Positions 16,301 to 22,088 of a DNA stretch of 29,805 nucleotides are shown piece after piece. Below the pieces are notes generated by a model, which was not told the DNA's origin, ran no database searches, and worked only from the letters and a program-made list of their open reading frames with translations. Each line of letters starts with the position of its first letter. Position 1 is the first letter of the stretch. The translations under genes and the position numbers were made by a program. The stretch is from an uncultured Lacibacter sp. (GTDB lineage Bacteria > Bacteroidota > Bacteroidia > Chitinophagales > Chitinophagaceae), in contig NZ_CAMLGT010000014.1 in assembly GCF_946479605.1 (NCBI RefSeq), positions 1 to 29,805 of the forward strand. The letters are read 5' to 3'.

Positions 16301-16653
16301 TTGAAACACCCAAGCAAACGCTTGATCTGTCAACTGCATTACAAAATGTAGAGAAACGGTTAAATGCTGTGAACCGCCAGCTGAATGGCGATGCATCTTT
16401 AGCAAGAAGAGAGTTTGAAACATCGCCTTCGGTCAATGGCCGTATCGGTTATATCACCGGATCGTTGTGGAATACCACTGCTGCACCCACACAAACACAG
16501 ATGAATAACTATCAAATAGCAGCCAAACAATTTACTCCGGTGTACAATGAAATAAAAGCCATTGCCACAGAAATAAAACGCCTGGAAGAAATTTTGGAGA
16601 AGAATGGCGCTCCTTATACACCGGGAAGAATGCCTGAGTGGAAAGGATTGTGA
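13360..16653 (+). CDS. Exported Asp-box beta-propeller protein (sortilin/VPS10- and BNR-like)
   Basis: A 1097-residue protein starting at the ATG at 13360, which begins a signal peptide (MNVFKIFSTCLLIVSTFALH to the AQ site). The frame is open upstream to a TTG at 13282, but that region holds a terminator. Residues of about 90-700 carry some ten Asp-boxes, S/T-x-D-x-G-x-T/S-W/F, e.g. SEDGGKSW, TTDGGKTW, STDGGATW, STDRGASW, SKDGGKTF and TSDGGKTW, the turns of BNR/sortilin-type propellers. A YVLDDYTPLR segment and a proline-rich C-terminal domain (about 720-1097) follow. Such proteins are often labelled glycosyl hydrolase, but no catalytic residues can be identified here, and binding or scaffolding is equally likely. 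No T9SS sorting domain is seen at the C-terminus. Confidence 0.88.
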   Translation: MNVFKIFSTCLLIVSTFALHAQKKTAAPAKEAPKDLLNSGLLNGLQFRSVGPAITSGRIADIAVNPNNISEYYVASAAGGVWKTNNAGITYSPIFDGEGSFSIGCVAIDPTNTNVVWVGTGENNNQRVVGYGDGVYKSEDGGKSWKNVGLKNSEHIGRIAIDPKNSDVVYVAAYGPVWNSGGERGIYKTTDGGKTWKQVLNVSEHTGFNEVMVDPRHPNIVYAAAHQRQRKVFTYIGGGPESALYKSTDGGATWNKMMNGLPGGDIGRIGLNYSPVNPDVLYCVVEAPEGKGGVFRSTDRGASWEKQSGYSTSGNYYQKIYCDPKDINKVFVINVYFGVSKDGGKTFSILGEKNKHIDNHVIWINPNNTDHYLVGCDGGVYESFDAGSNWDFKANLPVTQFYKVATDNAFPFYHIHGGTQDNFSMGGPSRTLSANGIFNSDWYFTSLGDGYESQIDQTNPDIVYAQAQYGALTRYDKKSGEYLFIQPQEPEGEAYRWNWDAPLVISKYDNKRLYHAANKVFRTDDRGNTWKVISPDLTRQIDRNKLPVMGKVWSMDAVAKNGSTDIYGNITTIAESKFDENTIYVGTDDGLIQVTTDGGANWMKIDNIAGVPERTYVNHIITSQHDKNVAYVTFNHHRYGDFHPYVYKTSDGGKTWNAITNNLPERGTSYTIAEDHVNKDLLFVGTEFGLFVSIDGGNKWVQMKGNLPTIAVKDLEIQKRENDLILATFGRGFYVLDDYTPLRNLKREDLDKEAVIFPVKDAWMFIESQPLGVRGKGFQGESFFTTPNPKVGAVFTYYLKEDIKTIKEKRRAAEAEKIKKGEAPTYPSPDSLRLEDEQPAPHLLFTVTDEAGNVVRRIKTPAKKGLKRIVWDFRTAPFGPIDFTPFDESFAFSSPDQGYFALPGTYKVSLSKFEDGVYSDLTAPQTFKAMALNAATLPATDKKALDDFCKKIAELSRVVAATDQYRGELVNKVRYMKQALIETPKQTLDLSTALQNVEKRLNAVNRQLNGDASLARREFETSPSVNGRIGYITGSLWNTTAAPTQTQMNNYQIAAKQFTPVYNEIKAIATEIKRLEEILEKNGAPYTPGRMPEWKGL

Positions 16654-16660
16654 TAGATTC

Positions 16661-16802
16661 ACAGATGACAGAGATGGTGCTGATAAACACAGATTAAAAT
16701 AAAGAACAGCCGCTTTCGTCAAAGCGGCTGTTCTTTTACTTGGAGTATCTTAAAAATATGTTTTAAAATTCTGTGTTCATCTTTTCAATCCGTGTCATCT
16801 GT
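16661..16802. repeat. Nested inverted repeat around a terminator
   Basis: ACAGATGACA (16661-16670) is the reverse complement of TGTCATCTGT (16793-16802). Inside these, AACACAGA (16686 onwards) is mirrored by TCTGTGTT (16770-16777). The terminator hairpin sits at the centre. The whole 142-bp unit is a large imperfect palindrome in a convergent intergenic region. The CAGATGACA/CACAGA wording resembles a dispersed intergenic repeat; that it recurs elsewhere in the genome is not testable here. Confidence 0.5.
16701..16736. terminator. Bidirectional terminator between propeller protein and bestrophin genes
   Basis: A perfect 16-bp stem, AAAGAACAGCCGCTTT with AAAGCGGCTGTTCTTT, closes on the tetraloop CGTC. 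A- and T-rich ends suit termination from both sides of two convergent genes. Confidence 0.92.
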
Positions 16803-16816
16803 AACTCTATCGTTTA

Positions 16817-17833
16817 TCACATCAATATCCCTTGCACAGGTTCAATGCGTGGAGGCAATTCTTTTTCGCCCAGTATTTCTCGTAATTCAATTTCAATGTT
16901 GCGGCAAATAGCTGTCATCGGCACATCATTAATGCCGTTATCAAATGGGTTTTCGCTGGCGTCTCCTATCTGCTCCATTACGGCAAACACCCATGCGATC
17001 AACATGGTGAATGGAATCACCAGCCAGTTGATATTCGCATTCAGTTTCGCCAATTCACCAATTAAAGAAAACGGTAGCAGGAAAATAAAAATGAATACAA
17101 ACACAGTGCTGAAACTTGCATACTGCCGTGGAAAAGGAAAACTCTTGATACGTTCAGATGCACCTTGCTGATTGTAAAACTCCAGTACCAGCTTACTCAT
17201 ATCGCTATGCTCCAGTTCATCCAGCCATCCTTTGTTTTTAATTCTGATCAACTCTTCGTTCTGACGTTTCATTAATGCAGATGCAATGTTTGGTTTGTGC
17301 GCCACCTCATTTTTTTCATCGTCACTTAAAAACTTTGTCATTATTTCTGCAGCTTTGTCTTCATACTTCTCATCGCCAAAAATATCTTTCACCACTTTCA
17401 GCTTGGGAGAAGTAACATACCACGACTCATGGAACACAGGATTACGACGCAATTGCAAACGCAACATGTTCAGCCATGCAATATGCCTGTACATTAATTC
17501 CTTTTTCACAGCTGTTACTTCTTGTTGTGGGCTGGCACGTGAAGCCACAACATCGGCCACCATTGCTCCCCACATGCGGCTTGCGTTGGTAATACTTCCC
17601 CATACACGGCGGGCTTCCCATAAACGATCATAGGCTGAGTTATTTTTAAAGCCTACATAAAAAGCTACTGCAGTACCAATTGTTGCTACAGGTAAAAATG
17701 GGATAGCAATGGATTTGATGTGTAAGAAATCATGAGCAATAAATACAAGACCGCTGATGATAATACATACTGCCTGCAAACGCCAGGCAAACTGAATGAT
17801 CATTTTTGGTTTGATGATCCGGGTGGTGAGCAT
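16817..17833 (-). CDS. Bestrophin-like anion channel family protein
   Basis: A 338-residue inner-membrane protein of the bestrophin/UPF0187 family, whose members form pentameric anion channels (some bacterial ones conduct cations). The first membrane pair (about 15-35 and 40-62) leads into GFKNNSAYDRLWEARRVWGS (61-80), the diagnostic bestrophin segment, then a cytosolic helical part. A second pair (about 232-255 and 268-288) carries LPFSLIGELAKLNANINWLVIPFTMLIAWVF, and the family's DPFG-like region appears as ENPFDNGINDVPM. It is a single gene facing the propeller gene, and the upstream DUF1579 terminator isolates it from read-through. Confidence 0.92.
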   Translation of the reverse strand: MLTTRIIKPKMIIQFAWRLQAVCIIISGLVFIAHDFLHIKSIAIPFLPVATIGTAVAFYVGFKNNSAYDRLWEARRVWGSITNASRMWGAMVADVVASRASPQQEVTAVKKELMYRHIAWLNMLRLQLRRNPVFHESWYVTSPKLKVVKDIFGDEKYEDKAAEIMTKFLSDDEKNEVAHKPNIASALMKRQNEELIRIKNKGWLDELEHSDMSKLVLEFYNQQGASERIKSFPFPRQYASFSTVFVFIFIFLLPFSLIGELAKLNANINWLVIPFTMLIAWVFAVMEQIGDASENPFDNGINDVPMTAICRNIEIELREILGEKELPPRIEPVQGILM

Positions 17834-17859
17834 GGGTGATTATTTTTTTAAATCTACAT

Positions 17860-17887
17860 AAAAAAGCCCCTTGCAAAACAAGGGGCT
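17860..17887 (-). terminator. Terminator of the DUF1579 gene
   Basis: AGCCCCTTG (17865-17873) pairs with CAAGGGGCT (17879-17887) around CAAAA. The A-run at 17860-17865 is a T-tract on the minus strand directly behind the stem. It lies 21 bp after the DUF1579 stop. Confidence 0.88.
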
Positions 17888-17908
17888 GCACATAAGGCTA
17901 ATGGTTGA

Positions 17909-18544
17909 CTATTTTTTTACACGTTTAAATGTTGCTTCCATGAACTTGGCTTCTTTTCCATCGGGTCCATCGCCATACATGGTCAATACATAGGTGTTAT
18001 CATCAATAAACTTTTGTTCCTGGCGAACATTTGCGTCTTTACCGGTTGTTGGGTCGGTTTGTGTTCCCTTAAAATTCAATGTTTTTGTTGCTGCATCGTA
18101 CCGGCCTGTCATCAGCAAAAGACCTGAACCCATATTATCTATCCATGTAAGTGCAAACTGTTTCTTGGCATTGTCGTACGCCAAAATACTTTTCCCCAGA
18201 AAGGGCATACCCATCATAGTTCCTGAAAGATTTCCTTCCTGGTACAAACCATTCATCACCATCTTTACTGTTTCTGTTGCCTTTGATTTTGATGGCTCAG
18301 CACCTGCCATGAAAGAGGTTACTTCAGCATCCCATGTTCCTTCATGACCTGCCATCCATTTGTGCATATCACCAGGTGTTGCAAAATCCTGCCAGGCTTT
18401 GGCCATTGCGGCCGAATCCATTGGCGGAGCAGCAGCAGTGGTAGTGGCTGTAGCAGGCGTATCTATTGCCGTTGCCTCAGTTTTGGTTTCGTTGTTGCAT
18501 GCTGTAAAAGCAACCAGTAAAAGTAAATAAGCAATCCGTTTCAT
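17909..18544 (-). CDS. DUF1579 family lipoprotein
   Basis: A 211-residue protein with a signal peptide whose lipobox VAFTAC places the lipidated Cys at residue 16. A Thr/Ala-rich linker (about 20-40) follows. The mature domain (about 48-211) matches DUF1579: HKWMAGHEGTWDAEV near the front, GLYQEGNLSGTMMGMPFLGKSILAYDNAKKQF, and a beta-rich end. The family has no proven function. The gene is monocistronic, with its own promoter-like boxes and terminator. The exact anchor membrane is unknown, but in this phylum such lipoproteins often reach the outer membrane. Confidence 0.88.
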   Translation of the reverse strand: MKRIAYLLLLVAFTACNNETKTEATAIDTPATATTTAAAPPMDSAAMAKAWQDFATPGDMHKWMAGHEGTWDAEVTSFMAGAEPSKSKATETVKMVMNGLYQEGNLSGTMMGMPFLGKSILAYDNAKKQFALTWIDNMGSGLLLMTGRYDAATKTLNFKGTQTDPTTGKDANVRQEQKFIDDNTYVLTMYGDGPDGKEAKFMEATFKRVKK

Positions 18545-18565
18545 CTGTTTATTGATTTAGGAACA

Positions 18566-18596
18566 ATAAAGTACAGCGTTTCCTTTCTTTCTGCAA
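18566..18596 (-). promoter_or_regulatory. Putative promoter of the DUF1579 lipoprotein gene
   Basis: On the minus strand TTG (18594-18596), a 20-base spacer and TACTTTAT (18566-18573) resemble the Bacteroidota -33/-7 elements, with two mismatches in the -7 box. It lies 22 bp before the ATG. Confidence 0.35.
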
Positions 18597-18635
18597 GAAG
18601 AAAAAAGATGAAACCGGAAATAAGGCAGATGGAGA

Positions 18636-19550
18636 TCAGCTCATGCCTGCAAACAGTCGCTCAGCATCTTCTTTTTTAAACAGTTGTGTGCCTTCGTTCA
18701 TGGTAGCAGCGCTGCCACAGGAAACACCAAACGCAATTACTTCTTTGAGTGAACGGTTTTGCTGCAGCATATAGGTCATGCCAGCAACCATACTATCGCC
18801 GGCACCAACAGTACTACGTTTTTCTACTTTTGGTGCAGCAGCAAAATGTTTTTCATGACTGCTGATGATCCATGCACCATCGGGACCCATACTCACTGCA
18901 ATTAATTCTGCAAAACCATCACGAATAGCTTGCTGTGCGGCATCTGGAACTTCGTCTTTATCCAGCCAATTTACATTCAGCATTTTACAAAGCTCACCAA
19001 TATTTGGTTTGATGAGATAAGCACCTTTGCCTTGCAAAGCCTGTAATGCAGGACCACTTGTATCTACAATACATTTTGCGCCCACTGCTTTTGCATTCTT
19101 TACAATCAGTCCATAAAAATAATCGGGCAGGCCGGGAGGTAAGCTGCCGCTTGCAATAACATAAGAAGGAGTGAAATTGCGTATCTGATCGATGAGTGTT
19201 TTGATTGTGTCTTCCTGTACTTCTCTTCCGGGAAATGTAAAGCGGTATTGATTAACAGTAGAGGTTTCAAGAATGATCCAGTTTTCCCTTGTTTCCACTT
19301 TTGTATCTACTGCATGAAACTCCAGTTCTTCTTCACTCAACAAAGAACACAACATATCACCGTTGTGTCCTCCTGCTGGAAACAATGCAACCGATGCAGT
19401 TTCGAGCCGCTTCAATGCTTTGCTTACATTAATACCGCCGCCACCGGGTTCATTCACTACTTCGGTGCAACGGAGTTTGCTTTCAGGCTTCAATTTTTCG
19501 GCCTGCGAACTTTTATCAATGCAGGGATTAAGGGTTACAGTAAGGATCAT
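18636..19550 (-). CDS. pfkB: 6-phosphofructokinase II-type sugar kinase (PfkB family)
   Basis: A 304-residue PfkB/ribokinase-fold kinase that phosphorylates fructose 6-phosphate (or a related hexose phosphate) with ATP. It closely follows E. coli Pfk-2 in wording: KLRCTEVVNEPGGGGINVSKAL (26-47), the substrate-binding GGGG, ASGSLPPG (133-140) and STVGAGDSM (246-254) with catalytic Asp252, then GSAATMNEGTQL. It could instead be annotated 1-phosphofructokinase or tagatose-6-phosphate kinase, but the Pfk-2 signature KLRC..PGGGGINV favours 6-phosphofructokinase. It starts 14 bp after the stop of the DsbA-like gene, so the two are probably co-transcribed. Confidence 0.88.
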   Translation of the reverse strand: MILTVTLNPCIDKSSQAEKLKPESKLRCTEVVNEPGGGGINVSKALKRLETASVALFPAGGHNGDMLCSLLSEEELEFHAVDTKVETRENWIILETSTVNQYRFTFPGREVQEDTIKTLIDQIRNFTPSYVIASGSLPPGLPDYFYGLIVKNAKAVGAKCIVDTSGPALQALQGKGAYLIKPNIGELCKMLNVNWLDKDEVPDAAQQAIRDGFAELIAVSMGPDGAWIISSHEKHFAAAPKVEKRSTVGAGDSMVAGMTYMLQQNRSLKEVIAFGVSCGSAATMNEGTQLFKKEDAERLFAGMS

Positions 19551-19564
19551 AATTGTATTTGCTG

Positions 19565-20227
19565 TTAATTATAAGAATGATTTTCCATTTCAGCTAAAAC
19601 AAGATCAACACGTTTGGCCAGTGTTTCATAATCAGTAAAGCCACGTGCAAGCAGGTGAAATTTTGATTCTGTTGTTTGTATCAGCACCTGCGGAAAACCT
19701 GTTACCTGCAATTGCTTACACAATTGAAACTCGTAGTGAGCACGCTCTTTATACTCTTCCGATTTCAATTTTGTATAAAAATCATCTGCATCAATATTAT
19801 ACTTCTCCAGTAAATGACGGTATGCTTCGTTGTCTGTAAGATCTCGCCCTTCGTAATGCAGACAGTATTGCAGGTCCGATGCAAACTGCACCTGCAATGT
19901 TGGAAACAACTCTTTGAAAATACACATGGCAATAGCCGGCTTTTCAGAAGAAGGGAACCAATCGCTTTCTTCCGGATGATTGATATGCCAGAGATAATCT
20001 TCACCAAACTTTATTCCTGTGTAATCTTCTACTGTTTTGTATGCATCTTTAATATAACCCGCCGTTGCGCCAATATGTACCGGCTTTTCCGGCATGATCA
20101 TCCCGCCGCTCAATACTTCGCACTCAAGTTTGCCTTTGTATGTTTCTGCAATTTTTTTGATCACAGGACTAAAGCCATAACACCAGCCACAATAGGCATC
20201 GTAACAATAAATAAGTATCGGTTGCAT
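19565..20227 (-). CDS. DsbA-family thioredoxin-fold protein (FrnE-like)
   Basis: A 220-residue cytosolic protein without a signal peptide. The N-terminal strand runs into YDAYCGWCYGFSP, with the redox pair Cys13-Gly-Trp-Cys16. An all-helical insert of about 95 residues and the cis-Pro region QVTGFPQVLIQ (about 173-184) follow, the layout of the FrnE/DsbA-oxidoreductase (PF01323) group. Lack of export argues against periplasmic disulfide formation. A thiol transferase or isomerase activity is more plausible. It is the upstream partner of pfkB and carries an exact -7 box 17 bp before its ATG. Confidence 0.88.
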   Translation of the reverse strand: MQPILIYCYDAYCGWCYGFSPVIKKIAETYKGKLECEVLSGGMIMPEKPVHIGATAGYIKDAYKTVEDYTGIKFGEDYLWHINHPEESDWFPSSEKPAIAMCIFKELFPTLQVQFASDLQYCLHYEGRDLTDNEAYRHLLEKYNIDADDFYTKLKSEEYKERAHYEFQLCKQLQVTGFPQVLIQTTESKFHLLARGFTDYETLAKRVDLVLAEMENHSYN

Positions 20228-20243
20228 AATGTCAATTAAACCG

Positions 20244-20251
20244 CAAAGTTA
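20244..20251 (-). promoter_or_regulatory. -7 box of the DsbA-like/pfkB operon
   Basis: The minus strand reads TAACTTTG, an exact TAnnTTTG, 17 bases before the DsbA-like ATG. The nearest TTG upstream is 22 bases away, slightly longer than the usual 19-21 spacing. Confidence 0.45.
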
Positions 20252-20397
20252 AAGCCAGGAAAATAACAACAGGCAACTGAATTATATGATAACTATCAGG
20301 AGATAACAGGCGTTTTTATGCATCCGGTTTTACTTTACATAACCCCTGTTTCTAAATACCCCGCCAATGTGTTGAACTGACTGAATTCTGAATGAGT

Positions 20398-21657
20398 TCA
20401 CCAAAGTATTGTGCCTTGTTTTACACGGAAGCTGATGTTGTATAATTCTTCGAAATGCTCAACAGGGTTTTGCTTCAGCACAAGAAAACTGGCTTCGTAA
20501 CCTTCTTTCAACGCTGCGATTTTCCTGCTGGGGAAAATTGCTCTTGGCGTTGTTTCGCACCACATCTTCAGCAATTCAAGACTGCTGTAAATACCCAGCA
20601 GACGAAAATGCTCGATCTCCGTTTTTGAAGTAAGATTATAACTGTCACAACCAACAGTAACGGGCACCCTATGTTTTTTCAACATCCGGAGATTTTCCTT
20701 TTGCAGCCGCATTTGTTTATCATACAATAACCTGTCTGATGGCATCAGTTCTGTTTTTAGAAGCGAATAAGTGGGATCAACATGTACTTTGCTGCGTTTC
20801 ATTTTTCGTACAAGACTCTTGCTGAGTTTATAGTACGTTTCCGTATAACCACTTTTCCAACGTACCTGGTAACCCGGCAAGTGATTTATCTCATCTGCAC
20901 CGGCATTCAATGCCACTTTCAGATCAAATGGTGTTTCCACATGCGCACTTACTTTCAATCCAACTGCATGTGCTTTTTGTACAATGATCTTTGCCAGTTT
21001 TGGGTCGATTCCTTTTTTACCATTGTAAGCAGTATCATTCTTCCGCTGTTCATATTCTTCGGAAAAGATGAGATAGAATTTAATAAACCCAGGTTTTTGC
21101 GAAAGAATAAAAGGCCATTTTCTCTCCAGTTCTTCTTTTGTGTTGATGAGATAATAAGCTTCGCCTTCAAAACTTTTAGTGGTCCAGCCCGGTAACGCTT
21201 TTTTATACGTTGTATTGAGGAGATAATTATATAAAACAACAGGATGCCCTCCGTTTGCAGTTAACCCGCCATTTGCAAACAACACATCAACACTGGTTGG
21301 TTTATTTAGCCGATGAACAATTTTATTAGTTGCAAACGGAATACTGTTGGGGTTTTTAATGTAGAAAATGCCATCAGCTAAATAACGTTCAATGTACACT
21401 TCCAGATCCTGGTCTGTTTCGGGAGAGTGATTATGTGCTTCGCCAAAAGGTGGGATCACATATTGATTGTTGAGATCAATTACCGAATCAACAATGGCAG
21501 GTTTTGTTTTTGTTAAATATCCATTTACACTGTAAAACTCCCCGGCTATAAAACCTGAGCCATTAAACCATTGCCCATTGATGAAATGGATAGATTTAGT
21601 TTGAGCCCGTGATGTTGTTGCAACAAAAAGGATCAGGATCAAAGAAAGCAAACGCAT
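20398..21657 (-). CDS. Exported amidohydrolase family protein
   Basis: A 419-residue protein with a Sec signal (1-18, ending SRAQ) and the composite site of amidohydrolases: HxH in EAHNH (His75, His77), a probable carboxylated Lys193 (GFIKFYL), His239 (SAHVET), His259 (INHLPG) and Asp338 (VGCDSY). This is the subtype I binuclear-metal pattern shared with imidazolonepropionase-like and prolidase-like enzymes. The substrate, perhaps a cyclic amide or a dipeptide, is not deducible. Export is seen for several amidohydrolases of this phylum. It lies 43 bp behind the truncated haemoglobin gene on the same strand and may be a distal operon member. The 170 bp downstream show no convincing terminator. 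Confidence 0.88.
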   Translation of the reverse strand: MRLLSLILILFVATTSRAQTKSIHFINGQWFNGSGFIAGEFYSVNGYLTKTKPAIVDSVIDLNNQYVIPPFGEAHNHSPETDQDLEVYIERYLADGIFYIKNPNSIPFATNKIVHRLNKPTSVDVLFANGGLTANGGHPVVLYNYLLNTTYKKALPGWTTKSFEGEAYYLINTKEELERKWPFILSQKPGFIKFYLIFSEEYEQRKNDTAYNGKKGIDPKLAKIIVQKAHAVGLKVSAHVETPFDLKVALNAGADEINHLPGYQVRWKSGYTETYYKLSKSLVRKMKRSKVHVDPTYSLLKTELMPSDRLLYDKQMRLQKENLRMLKKHRVPVTVGCDSYNLTSKTEIEHFRLLGIYSSLELLKMWCETTPRAIFPSRKIAALKEGYEASFLVLKQNPVEHFEELYNISFRVKQGTILW

Positions 21658-21700
21658 AAAAACCCATTCAATGTGTTAAACAAATGATCTTGACAGCAAT

Positions 21701-22087
21701 TTATTTATTGTTTGGCATTTCCAGCATTTTAATCTGCATAACGGTGGCAATGCTGGTTGCCCGTTGTCTTGCCAGTTCTGCTTTATCTCCTTCAAACAAT
21801 TCATTTACTGTTGCAATAAAATAACCAAGCCATGTTTTGAAATGATGCGGCTCCAAAGTTGATTGCTGATGCAGATCAATGTGTGGCTTCATTGCATTTT
21901 TCTGGTAGGTATCGGATTGAAACAATATCGAATCCCAAAAATCTACCAACACAGGAAAATGATGTTCAAGATCAATTTTTGCTACGTCGGTAAACAAATA
22001 GCTGATGCTTTCGTCAGCCAAAAGTTTATCGTAAAATTTTTCCATTAATAAACGTATATCTTCCCTGTTTCGAATATCTGTTTTCAT
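21701..22087 (-). CDS. Group III truncated haemoglobin
   Basis: A 128-residue haem protein of the trHb III group, related to Campylobacter Ctb. Tyr19 (KFYDKLL) matches the B10 tyrosine, His73 in HIDLHQQS is the probable proximal F8 ligand and Trp86 in HHFKTWLGYF is the conserved G8 tryptophan. The group lacks the glycine motifs of groups I and II, in line with this sequence. Likely roles are NO or oxygen chemistry and stress protection. The ATG begins 1 bp after the polA stop, so the two are translationally coupled, an unusual pairing with a DNA polymerase. Confidence 0.93.
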   Translation of the reverse strand: MKTDIRNREDIRLLMEKFYDKLLADESISYLFTDVAKIDLEHHFPVLVDFWDSILFQSDTYQKNAMKPHIDLHQQSTLEPHHFKTWLGYFIATVNELFEGDKAELARQRATSIATVMQIKMLEMPNNK

Positions 22088-22088
22088 G

